DNA of 8,157 nucleotides from Solobacterium sp. Lineage in GTDB: Bacteria > Bacillota_I > Bacilli_A > Erysipelotrichales > Erysipelotrichaceae. The DNA lies in the NCBI GenBank assembly GCA_016291725.1, contig JAEEYJ010000067.1:1-8157 (forward strand), written 5' to 3'. Positions 1 through 5,487 of the stretch are shown here, in pieces (positions within the stretch are counted from its first letter, which is position 1; each line of letters starts with the position of its first letter). The notes beneath the pieces were generated by a model. That model had not been told where the DNA came from and did no database searches. It saw only the letters and a list, made by a program, of their open reading frames with translations. The translations under genes and the position numbers were made by a program.

Positions 1-458
1 ACGGGAGGGTTCTCCAGCAGACCGTTCCGGATCATCTCCGCCGCTCCGCCGAGGATTTCTTCTCCCGGCTGGAACATGAACTTGACCCGGCCTTTGAGCT
101 CGCTCTCGTGCTCCTTGAGCAGCTTTGCGGCACCCAGCAGCATCGCTGCGTGCATGTCATGTCCGCAGGAATGGCAGTTTCCGTTGGTTGCGGCATACGG
201 CAGTCCGGTTTCCTCAGCCATCGGCAGGGCATCCATATCGCCCCTCAGCAGGATAACCTTGCCTCCCTGGCCGATGGTCGCGGTCACACCGCCTTTTCCG
301 CAGGGCTTTGCGTCTATGCCATAGCTCTGCAGCTTTTCCATTACGTAGGCAGCGGTCTTCGGCAGATCCAGCCCGAGCTCTGCGAATTCATGCACTGCCC
401 GGCGGTCGGCGATGATTTCATCCTGAATCTTCAGGGCTTCTTTTCTGTAGTCGGTCAT
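1..458 (-). CDS. M20 family metallopeptidase / amidohydrolase, N-terminal part (runs off the left edge)
   Basis: The first 152 codons are present. The family uses a two-metal centre to cut N-acyl or N-aminoacyl bonds and release a free amino acid in the cytoplasm; hippurate hydrolases and IAA-amino acid hydrolases belong to the same M20D group. Visible motifs are LRGDMDALPM (about residues 71-80), HSCGHDMHA (96-104, with Cys98, His100 and His103 as expected metal-site residues) and FQPGEE (129-134, the catalytic and metal Glu pair). Members usually have about 390 residues, so over half is missing, including the dimerisation domain. ATG at 456-458 is chosen because AAGGAG (466-471) lies 7 bases upstream. 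No signal peptide is seen. A T-box leader with a predicted Trp specifier precedes the gene, which suggests control by uncharged tRNA. The family is certain; the substrate is not visible. Confidence 0.92.
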   Translation of the reverse strand, partial: MTDYRKEALKIQDEIIADRRAVHEFAELGLDLPKTAAYVMEKLQSYGIDAKPCGKGGVTATIGQGGKVILLRGDMDALPMAEETGLPYAATNGNCHSCGHDMHAAMLLGAAKLLKEHESELKGRVKFMFQPGEEILGGAAEMIRNGLLENPP

Positions 459-488
459 GATGATTCTCCTTTCACTTACGGACAGAAG

Positions 489-521
489 AATAAAAGCTTC
501 TGTCCTCAACGGGACAGAAGC
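489..521 (-). terminator. Intrinsic terminator of the first T-box leader
   Basis: On the minus strand a 10-bp stem, GCTTCTGTCC (512-521) with GGACAGAAGC (496-505), closes a 6-base loop and is followed by TTTTATT (489-495). It lies just downstream of the T-box sequence and upstream of the M20 ribosome binding site, as expected of the terminator in a transcriptional T-box switch. The 3' arm can also pair with a third copy of the sequence at 480-488. Confidence 0.88.
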
Positions 522-760
522 CTGTGCTTCTGCGGTACCACCCATTTTGATCCACCGCTGTCCGGCGGATCCGCTCATTTCACAGCCATCACTGTGTACT
601 CTGCAAGATAACGGTCAGAGCTGTCCGTCAGGCACTACTTGTTTCCTTTCGTCCTGCCCTCACGGGTCCATTCCTCCGGCCGGTTCCTGCTGCGCTTCCA
701 CCATTGCGCTGCTCTCTGCAAAGACCTGTGTACGGAGTACTCTTCCCGATCAACGGTTTA
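489..760 (-). promoter_or_regulatory. T-box leader, predicted tRNA-Trp specifier (UGG)
   Basis: This 5' leader binds a cognate uncharged tRNA and then favours an antiterminator over the terminator. The conserved T-box core GGTGGTACCGC is at 532-542, preceded by AAAAT. Stem I can be folded by eye. The lower helix is CGGG (745-748) with CCCG (663-666), and the next is CTCCG (733-737) with CGGAG (674-678). They enclose a specifier loop with the S-turn AGTA (738-741) on one side and GAA-TGG-A on the other; the specifier TGG is at 668-670. An AGAGAG motif and a GCGC-closed apical loop containing GGTGG lie further up. The spacing from specifier to TGAG is 5 bases, as in known leaders. The class is clear; the Trp reading depends on this fold. 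Confidence 0.9.
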
Positions 761-766
761 CAACTA

Positions 767-800
767 ATTGTATTTAACAGCGCCTGCTGCAGAAAATCAA
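767..800 (-). promoter_or_regulatory. Candidate sigma-A promoter for the T-box 1 / M20 transcript
   Basis: On the minus strand a TACAAT -10 box (767-772) would start transcription near 760, just ahead of T-box Stem I. The -35 is weak: TTTCTG (790-795) at 17 bases. An alternative pairing is TTGATT (795-800) with TTAAAT (772-777), also 17 bases apart. The position relative to the leader is the main support. Confidence 0.5.
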
Positions 801-840
801 GGGACTTCAGATCAAGATCAGGACAGGAGAGGAGAACGGT

Positions 841-897
841 ATGAAAACAGCAGGATTCTGTTTCAGAAACCTGCACATCCGTCGGGAAACCAGGTAA
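841..897 (+). CDS. Possible 18-codon ORF upstream of the 108-residue gene
   Basis: ATG at 841 lies 6 bases after GGAG (831-834, within a purine-rich GGAGAGGAG stretch) and the frame closes with TAA at 895-897. The peptide begins MKTAGFCFRN. The same frame is open from 778, so this could equally be the tail of a degraded older gene. There is no run of one amino acid as in an attenuator leader peptide, and no clear attenuator follows. It is reported because of its good ribosome binding site and its position ahead of a gene on the same strand; it may well not be translated. Confidence 0.2.
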   Translation: MKTAGFCFRNLHIRRETR

Positions 898-966
898 AGA
901 AGCGCTTACTACCATTGCAGGCTGTTCCTGATTATTCTGATTGTGCAGAAGAGAAGGAGAACAAGC

Positions 967-1293
967 ATGAAGGAATTCAGAGACCTGTCACTATGCAGCT
1001 TCAGGAATGAAAGGATGGCGGTACATGTAACTGCGGATCTGGTCAACGGCAGACTGCAGCTGTCCTGCCTGGACTGCGGACCGGCAGTGGAGGCGTTAAT
1101 CGGGGATGATGATTATGAGTACTGGTACAGCTTCAGCAGGGGAGAAACCGAAAAGCTGCTCCGTGTGCTGAATGGGCTGGATCATCCGGAAGAGGCTCTG
1201 CTGGGAAGATTCAGCGGTGAAGCCGGTACACGGAAACTGGCAGCTTTCTGCAAGGAGCACGGTATAGAATACAGTTTCTTCTCGTGGGTCTGA
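967..1293 (+). CDS. Hypothetical protein, 108 residues
   Basis: I do not recognise a named family. ATG at 967 is preferred over an in-frame ATG at 943 because AAGGAG (954-959) lies 7 bases before it. The product is soluble-looking, with no signal peptide or membrane segment. It has an acidic and aromatic patch GDDDYEYWYSF (about residues 42-52), a central leucine-rich helical stretch, and a tail rich in aromatics that ends in YSFFSWV. It contains four cysteines, two of them in the Cys-Leu-Asp-Cys stretch around residues 34-37. It diverges from the T-box 1 transcript and converges on the binding-protein gene, so it is probably monocistronic. No clear promoter was found in 780-960. Codon use looks like that of its neighbours, which supports a real gene. 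Confidence 0.75.
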   Translation: MKEFRDLSLCSFRNERMAVHVTADLVNGRLQLSCLDCGPAVEALIGDDDYEYWYSFSRGETEKLLRVLNGLDHPEEALLGRFSGEAGTRKLAAFCKEHGIEYSFFSWV

Positions 1294-1334
1294 GAAAAGA
1301 AAAACACCCGGGGCAGGGATCCTGTTCCGGGTGT
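1294..1334. terminator. Convergent terminator, mainly for the minus-strand binding-protein gene
   Basis: The arms ACACCCGG (1304-1311) and CCGGGTGT (1327-1334) form an 8-bp stem, extended by an inner CAGG/CCTG pair (1314-1317 with 1321-1324). On the minus strand it is followed by TTTTTCTTTTC (1293-1303), an excellent U tract. On the plus strand the following sequence is only mildly U-rich, so termination in that direction is less sure. Confidence 0.85.
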
Positions 1335-1346
1335 ATGTTCTGTATG

Positions 1347-2288
1347 TCAGTTTACATCGATCATGCCGGCCTCATCCAGAGCCTGCTGGTACATGATGTC
1401 ATAGATCGCATTGTCGTTTACAAATGTAAGGATCTGATTGAGTACATGGATCAGGTCTTCTTCACCTTTCCTGGCTGCTACAACGGTTCCTTCGTATGCA
1501 CCGTACATGGAGAGATCGAATTCCACGTAGGACTTGGCCAGCTCGCCGTTGGACTGTTCGGCGTACTGCAGAGCGACCGAGCACGAAGTAGCCAGTGCAT
1601 CGACCTTGCCGGATGCCAGATTGAGCACTGCCTGGTCAAAGCCGGCGACAAGCTCCATTTCCGCACCGTAGGGGATCAGCTGGTCTTCAACATACATTTG
1701 GTGCAGAGACGTAGCCTGAGCCGCTACGGTCTTGCCGGCGAAGTCCTCAAAGGTTTTGTATTCCTCGATCTTGTCGGCAGGGACAAGCAGACTGTGGCAG
1801 GATGCTCCGCTGGTGCTGGAATGATAACCGATCGAGAGCTGGAAGTTCTCATCCCTGTCCTTCTTCCAGCCGAAGCCGGCCATGGCCAGATCCGTCTTTC
1901 CGGTATCCACGGAGGTCAGTACAGCGTTGAAGTCCATCTGTTCGATCCTGAGCTCTACACCCAGGACATCGGCGATGTACTTAGCCAGATACAGTTCGGA
2001 GCCGGTCAGGGTCTGCCCGTCTTCGTATACCCACTCGTAAGGAGGGTTGTCCGGTGCTGTTGCGATGATGATCACACCGTCGTCCAGAATCTTCTTCAGG
2101 ACGCCGGTCGGATTCTCGATCGTGATTTCAGGTTTGGCAATATTGCTTGTGTCATACTCAAAGGCGCTTACCGGTTTGTTGGCGTCTTCTGCTGAGCCGT
2201 CTCCGGAAGGGGATGCTGAGGAACATGCGGCAGTGGCTACGGCCAGCATGGCAGTGAGAGAGAATGCAGCGATACTTTTGAATTTCAT
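1347..2288 (-). CDS. ABC transporter amino-acid substrate-binding lipoprotein (SBP_bac_3 family)
   Basis: This 313-residue protein would be anchored outside the membrane and pass a polar amino acid to an ABC importer. Residues 1-21 form a signal peptide ending at a lipobox, VATAAC, with Cys22 as the lipidation site; a Ser/Gly/Asp-rich linker follows. The binding domain runs from about residue 60 to 310. It keeps the TGSELYLAKYIADVLG stretch (95-110), equivalent to the GxDxDLxxxIAxxLG region, and AGFGWKKDRDENFQLS (137-152), where Arg145 matches the Arg that holds the alpha-carboxylate in HisJ-type proteins. ATG at 2286-2288 has AGGA (2297-2300) 8 bases upstream. The start overlaps a 25-codon upstream ORF as ATGA. 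No permease or ATPase is adjacent, so it is an orphan here. Control is by the T-box leader at 2384-2606, whose Arg-type specifier hints at a cationic amino acid; that substrate is inference. Confidence 0.92.
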   Translation of the reverse strand: MKFKSIAAFSLTAMLAVATAACSSASPSGDGSAEDANKPVSAFEYDTSNIAKPEITIENPTGVLKKILDDGVIIIATAPDNPPYEWVYEDGQTLTGSELYLAKYIADVLGVELRIEQMDFNAVLTSVDTGKTDLAMAGFGWKKDRDENFQLSIGYHSSTSGASCHSLLVPADKIEEYKTFEDFAGKTVAAQATSLHQMYVEDQLIPYGAEMELVAGFDQAVLNLASGKVDALATSCSVALQYAEQSNGELAKSYVEFDLSMYGAYEGTVVAARKGEEDLIHVLNQILTFVNDNAIYDIMYQQALDEAGMIDVN

Positions 2289-2362
2289 CTTCTTTTTCCT
2301 TTCTTCATAGCAACGGTATGTACGGGTGTTTCAATGCTGTAATCCAATCGTCGTCGTTCCAT
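2285..2362 (-). CDS. 25-codon Arg-rich ORF, coupled to the binding-protein gene
   Basis: ATG at 2360-2362 has a near-perfect ribosome binding site, AAAGGAGG (2370-2377), 7 bases upstream. That is better than the site of the lipoprotein gene that follows. The peptide begins MERRRLDYSI and ends MKKGKRR. Codons 3-5 are three consecutive CGA and codons 24-25 are AGA-AGA, giving five Arg in 25 residues. Its TGA overlaps the next ATG as ATGA (2285-2288), the classic layout for translational coupling. It lies after the T-box terminator, so it is made only on read-through. It could be a leader peptide that gates translation of the lipoprotein on Arg supply, or a cryptic peptide. No known family is recognised. 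Confidence 0.5.
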   Translation of the reverse strand: MERRRLDYSIETPVHTVAMKKGKRR

Positions 2363-2383
2363 ACTGCTTCCTCCTTTACTGAA

Positions 2384-2411
2384 CAAAAATGCCGCCCCAT
2401 CCAGGGACGAC
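2384..2411 (-). terminator. Intrinsic terminator of the second T-box leader
   Basis: On the minus strand GTCGTCCC (2404-2411) pairs with GGGGCGGC (2391-2398), 8 bp with two G-U pairs, around a 5-base loop. It is followed by ATTTTTGTT (2382-2390). It sits between the T-box core and the ribosome binding site of the 25-codon ORF. Confidence 0.87.
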
Positions 2412-2606
2412 ATGTTGATCGCGGTACCACCTTGGTTGCCTGCAGAACAGGCCTCTCTTCCGTTAACGCCGGTGAACGGACCTCCATACTTGTTTCCGGA
2501 GATCTTCTCGCAGATGCGCTTCCCTCAGACAGTTCCCGCCGGACTTCCACTCTGTTCCGGCTCGCTGATGGCCTCGGTCTCGGGTACTCTTCTGGTCAAT
2601 GAATAT
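2384..2606 (-). promoter_or_regulatory. T-box leader, predicted tRNA-Arg specifier (CGC)
   Basis: The T-box core GGTGGTACCGC (2421-2431), preceded by AACCAA, and the terminator make the class clear. My fold of the base of Stem I has a lower helix CAGA (2591-2594) with TCTG (2511-2514) and a next helix CCC (2582-2584) with GGG (2522-2524), extended by AGAC/GTCT. They enclose a loop with AGAGTA (2585-2590) opposite AAG-CGC-A, with CGC at 2516-2518. The specifier-to-CGAG distance is 5 bases, the same as specifier-to-TGAG in the other leader here. An apical hairpin GCCGGA/TCCGGC and the common GGAAACAAGTA element are present. The middle of Stem I pairs poorly by eye, so the CGC reading is less certain than the class. 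Confidence 0.88.
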
Positions 2607-2612
2607 AGGAAC

Positions 2613-2640
2613 ACTATACTGTAATATTTTCATTCGTCAA
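2613..2640 (-). promoter_or_regulatory. Sigma-A promoter for the T-box 2 / binding-protein transcript
   Basis: On the minus strand TTGACG (2635-2640) and TATAGT (2613-2618) are 16 bases apart, a strong match to the consensus. The start would be near 2606, directly before T-box Stem I. Confidence 0.8.
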
Positions 2641-2644
2641 GAAA

Positions 2645-2667
2645 TGTTTTCAATATTTCTTTGAAAA
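2645..2667 (-). terminator. Weak AT-only hairpin after the M14 gene
   Basis: Directly after the M14 stop codon the minus strand can form TTTTCAA (2661-2667) with TTGAAAA (2647-2653), 7 bp around a 7-base loop, then CATTTCTT. The stem is all A/T except one pair, so it would be a poor terminator. Some read-through into the T-box 2 unit is possible. Confidence 0.3.
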
Positions 2668-2669
2668 TG

Positions 2670-4352
2670 TTACAACACAATCTCCTTTGTATCTTTTCCT
2701 GACTTTTCATGCGATACACGGACAGAGACGGTATCCCCGGCTGCCGCTCTCACAATCCAGGATACTTTTCTTTTCATCTCCGCTTCCTTCCGGTTTGTGA
2801 CCAGGCCGTAGCTGACCTTTGTCTGCGCCCGGGAGAATCCGGAAAGATCGCCGATCTCTTCCTTTTCTTTTCCTGTCACAAGCTCCTTCACACCGCTGAT
2901 CTCCACGATGACGGGCTTGTTCACCGCTGCCCGTACTGCCTGGTCGGTGATGTTCGTCGGCAGGAATCCCCGGTTGCCTACAACCGCTGTAATCCTGTAG
3001 ACGCCTTCCGTGATGTACTCCTTCTGCAGGGATACGACTTCCACATGCGGCATGCAGCGGGCAAAGCGGATCATGTACCGGGCGATTCCTTCGCAGAGTT
3101 CCCTCAGCATGTGTCCGGGAGGGTTCTGCTGGGTGAACTTGTAGTTGTAGCCTCCGATCTCTACCTTACCGAAGTAAGGGTGGTCAAATTCATGCCAAGG
3201 CACATACTCTTCCGGCGCGTTCTCCTTTACCCAGTTCCGGTAGGCATTGTACCGGCGTATCTTGGTGTCCAGTCCGCCGGTGATCCGGGCTGTCATATCC
3301 TCCGGCATGCCGACCTTGTTTGCCAGATCCCACAGTTCAACTGTATAGGCAGCGATGCCGAGGTTCTCGTATGCCCAGTCGTCCAGCGCACCCGAGGAAT
3401 AGTTCACCTGGTCGGCCAGGAACGTATCAAAGATATTTACGCAGGGATAGCCGGTCTCTTCGGTGCCCATCTGCCCGATTGCCCGGAAAGCCTTCATATC
3501 CGCAGGAATGCCCTGTGCTTCCGGTCTGGTTCCCGGAGGGAAGAGGATCATTCCCGCAGTTGTATGCATCGCACTGATGCCGCCGATATTGGGATGGGAA
3601 ACGATGAAGTCATGGACAGCCTTGATTTCCGGGAAGGAAAGGGGATAGTCACCGGCTCCGATCTCGCGGGGATCCGGGAACCAGCCGTAGGGGAAGTTGC
3701 GGTTGAAGTTCATGCTCCACTTCATCTTCTTTTCCTTCAGGTTCTCATCCCCGTCATATTCCTCAAAGGAACCTTCCGTCCATACAGAATAGAAGTCCCC
3801 TGTAGTTTCATCAGGCTTTCTTTCAACCATCTGCTCAGGATCCTCGGGATCGATCTTCCAGATGCCGTAGGGATCCTTGTACCGCATCATACGCACGACA
3901 CCGTCTCCGTCGATGTCCTCCGGTGCCACTCCTCCGAATACTTCCTTCCAGTCGCGCGGTGCGGAATACATGAATTCCGGTGTCGTCAGATAGCACTCCG
4001 CTCCGTCCGGCGAGATTCTCGGAAGAACATAGATGGTTTCAGTATCCAGCAGATCCGTGATTTCTGTGTTTTCACCGTAGTTGGTCAGCAGATAATCGAT
4101 CAGATACATGCAGGTCATGGACGCAGTGACTTCCCCGGCATGGATGTTGCCGTCCATGTAGTATCCCGGCTTGGACAGGGCGTCTCCTGTGCCTGTATTG
4201 GTCAGTGTCACAGCATACTGGTTCAGGCCGGCTTCCGTTACACACAGGACCTGCACCTGACAGAGCTCCGGATACTTCCCGGCGAAGTACTCCAGATTGT
4301 TCTTGATCTCTTCGTAGAGATAGTAGTGGTCATACGAGAATGTTGTCTTCAT
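2670..4352 (-). CDS. M14 family zinc carboxypeptidase, 560 residues
   Basis: Enzymes of this family remove C-terminal residues from peptides with one zinc ion. Zinc ligands are visible as GNIHAGE (His71, Glu74) and SAMHTTAG (His263). The substrate-carboxylate motif NFNRNFP lies at 215-221, and the general-base Glu is Glu339 in YTVELWD. The PRISPDGAE block (111-119) and DIDGDGVVRMMR (147-158) are typical of the bacterial branch with an insertion after the first zinc motif. The catalytic domain ends near residue 400-430; the remaining 130 or so residues are probably a beta-rich accessory domain. No signal peptide is seen, so it is likely cytosolic. ATG at 4350-4352 has GGAGGAG (4359-4365) 6 bases before it. 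It is transcribed alone from its own promoter and followed by the T-box 2 unit on the same strand. The substrate is unknown; the intact catalytic set argues for an active enzyme. Confidence 0.93.
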   Translation of the reverse strand: MKTTFSYDHYYLYEEIKNNLEYFAGKYPELCQVQVLCVTEAGLNQYAVTLTNTGTGDALSKPGYYMDGNIHAGEVTASMTCMYLIDYLLTNYGENTEITDLLDTETIYVLPRISPDGAECYLTTPEFMYSAPRDWKEVFGGVAPEDIDGDGVVRMMRYKDPYGIWKIDPEDPEQMVERKPDETTGDFYSVWTEGSFEEYDGDENLKEKKMKWSMNFNRNFPYGWFPDPREIGAGDYPLSFPEIKAVHDFIVSHPNIGGISAMHTTAGMILFPPGTRPEAQGIPADMKAFRAIGQMGTEETGYPCVNIFDTFLADQVNYSSGALDDWAYENLGIAAYTVELWDLANKVGMPEDMTARITGGLDTKIRRYNAYRNWVKENAPEEYVPWHEFDHPYFGKVEIGGYNYKFTQQNPPGHMLRELCEGIARYMIRFARCMPHVEVVSLQKEYITEGVYRITAVVGNRGFLPTNITDQAVRAAVNKPVIVEISGVKELVTGKEKEEIGDLSGFSRAQTKVSYGLVTNRKEAEMKRKVSWIVRAAAGDTVSVRVSHEKSGKDTKEIVL

Positions 4353-4367
4353 AATGCGCTCCTCCCG

Positions 4368-4392
4368 CAGGGCACTGCCCTGGATGAATCCA
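4368..4392 (-). promoter_or_regulatory. Two adjacent inverted repeats in the M14 5' leader
   Basis: CAGGGCA-C-TGCCCTG (4368-4382, plus-strand reading) is a 15-base palindrome with one central base. It abuts TGGAT-GA-ATCCA (4381-4392). Together they fill the short predicted 5' leader and stop 2 bases before the GGAGGAG ribosome binding site. They may act as a repressor operator or as two RNA hairpins. The symmetry is directly visible; the role is inferred. Confidence 0.4.
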
Positions 4393-4397
4393 TTTAC

Positions 4398-4427
4398 ATT
4401 ATAGAGGTATACCGAGGTGTTCCTCTA
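4398..4427 (-). promoter_or_regulatory. M14 promoter with an overlapping inverted repeat
   Basis: A perfect TATAAT (4398-4403, minus) has no recognisable -35 at 16-19 bases. Instead TAGAGG (4402-4407) and CCTCTA (4422-4427), plus-strand reading, form an inverted repeat that overlaps the -10 and reaches towards the -35 position; an 8-base palindrome GGTATACC (4406-4413) lies inside. A good -10 without a -35, within dyad symmetry, suggests a regulated promoter. Confidence 0.5.
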
Positions 4428-4471
4428 CGGACGTGTGTGTTACAGAAAGGGGATGTCTGTACAATCTGATT

Positions 4472-4494
4472 CCGGCAGAACAGCCCCCTGCCGG
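4472..4494. repeat. Hairpin-forming inverted repeat between murI and the M14 gene
   Basis: CCGGCAG (4472-4478) and CTGCCGG (4488-4494) form a 7-bp GC-rich stem with a 9-base loop. No U tract follows on either strand. It lies after the murI terminator and about 70 bases upstream of the M14 -10 box. The role is unknown. The remainder of 4428-4504 shows nothing else I can name. Confidence 0.4.
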
Positions 4495-4499
4495 ATGCC

Positions 4500-4532
4500 G
4501 GGGAAAAGAAAGGGAATCTTTCTGGATTCCCT
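4500..4532 (-). terminator. Intrinsic terminator of murI
   Basis: On the minus strand AGGGAATC (4525-4532) and GATTCCCT (4511-4518) form an 8-bp stem with a 6-base loop, followed by TTCTTTTCCC (4501-4510). It lies about 70 bases after the murI stop and separates murI from the M14 gene. Confidence 0.85.
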
Positions 4533-4600
4533 AAGTGATTCTGTTCAGATTCTTCGGCGGCTTCCAGCGCAGCGGGATGCCATGCTTTGAATGCCGTATG

Positions 4601-5383
4601 CTACTCCTTGAACAATTCTGCGTCTGTCTTCAGCAGGTCTCCCATGAAGATGGCTGCTTTCCGGGTAAAGAACTCCGGCTGGGAGGATACGTAGATCTTC
4701 TGGATGCCGCAGTCGTCCGGATCCGCAGGAACGCTGTCCAGAACGATATCCGCTGCCGCATCGGAGGAAGAGATCAGGCAGATCTCCGGATACATGCCTG
4801 CGATGGTATCAGCGATCAGAGGGTAGTGCGTGCACCCCAGAATCAGAGTATCAATGCCTTCTCTGATCAGAGCAGGCAGGCAGCCTTCCAGCGCTTCCCG
4901 GATCTGAGGATCATCCTTGGCCAGATGGCCTGCTTCAATGAGCGGGACAAGCGCAGGACAGGCCGCGGCGAATATTTCAGCTTCCGGCATCAGCTGCTTC
5001 AGTGTCCGGGGATATGCACCGCTGCGTACGGTTGCCTGGGTCGCTATGACACCGATCCGTTTGTTCCGTGCAGCTTTTACAGCTGCCTGGGAAGCGTAGC
5101 GGACAACTCCGTATACCGGTTCCTTCGCTTTTGCCGCAACGGCATCCCCCGCAGCGGAATCCGCTGTGTTGCAGGCAATGACCAGTGCTTTGAGATCGAA
5201 ATGCTCCAGTACCTGCATGTTGTGCAGGGCAAAGCCGGTGATTTCTTCCTTTGTTTTATCCCCGTAGGGCATGTTCAGACTATCACCGAAGAAGACGATG
5301 TTCTCCTGCGGCCTTTTCTGCAGGATGCTGCGGACGACGGTCAGCCCGCCGAGCCCGGAATCAAAAACACCGATGTATTTCAT
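4601..5383 (-). CDS. murI: Glutamate racemase
   Basis: The enzyme converts L-glutamate to D-glutamate for peptidoglycan stem peptides in the cytoplasm. Family signatures are all present: GVFDSGLGGLTVV at the N-terminus (Asp8, Ser9), GDSLNMPYGDK (33-43), the first catalytic Cys in ACNTA (Cys71) and the second in GCTHYPL (Cys184), with CPALVPLIE between them. At 260 residues it matches the usual length of about 265. The frame extends five codons further upstream to a TTG, but ATG at 5381-5383 is chosen because GGAGG (5392-5396) lies 8 bases before it and the protein then begins MKYIGVFDSG, as is usual. It is monocistronic, closed by the terminator at 4500-4532, and diverges from the small lipoprotein gene. 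Its promoter is not clear; TACGAT (5406-5411, minus) is a possible -10. Confidence 0.95.
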   Translation of the reverse strand: MKYIGVFDSGLGGLTVVRSILQKRPQENIVFFGDSLNMPYGDKTKEEITGFALHNMQVLEHFDLKALVIACNTADSAAGDAVAAKAKEPVYGVVRYASQAAVKAARNKRIGVIATQATVRSGAYPRTLKQLMPEAEIFAAACPALVPLIEAGHLAKDDPQIREALEGCLPALIREGIDTLILGCTHYPLIADTIAGMYPEICLISSSDAAADIVLDSVPADPDDCGIQKIYVSSQPEFFTRKAAIFMGDLLKTDAELFKE

Positions 5384-5430
5384 AGGCACAGCCTCCAATA
5401 CTGATATCGTACCGTAATTCGGTGAAGGAT

Positions 5431-5442
5431 TCCACCGGTGGA
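5431..5442. promoter_or_regulatory. 12-base palindrome in the divergent murI / lipoprotein spacer
   Basis: TCCACCGGTGGA is a perfect palindrome near the middle of the 104-base spacer between two divergent genes. It falls about where the -35 of a murI promoter with TACGAT (5406-5411) would be, and just before a plus-strand TTGACT (5448-5453) that could be the -35 of the lipoprotein promoter, although no good -10 follows it. It is an operator candidate only. Confidence 0.35.
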
Positions 5443-5487
5443 TGTCATTGACTGCTGTGTTTCACGTCACTGTGTACAGAGGCATCT

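Noticed and set aside
1284..2195. A 303-codon open frame on the plus strand
   Set aside because: Antisense to the binding-protein gene, which has a lipobox and family motifs; the plus frame starts inside the previous gene and crosses the shared terminator.
2526..2535. CUG (Leu) or ACU (Thr) as the specifier of the second T-box
   Set aside because: These fit a CCCG/CGGG pairing but leave 2-3 bases to the next UGAG instead of 5 and no good lower helix. CGC at 2516-2518 gives a perfect CAGA/UCUG helix, a following A, and the right spacing.
2305..2550. An 81-codon minus-strand open frame across the second T-box
   Set aside because: It lies over the T-box core and terminator, which explain the sequence conservation; it has no ribosome binding site at its start.
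2709..4469. A 586-codon open frame on the plus strand
   Set aside because: It is the antisense shadow of the M14 gene, which carries every catalytic motif on the minus strand. The plus frame has no recognisable motif and no ribosome binding site, and its translation is Cys/His-rich nonsense.
4535..5404. A 289-codon open frame on the plus strand
   Set aside because: Antisense to murI, whose two catalytic Cys motifs fix the true strand.
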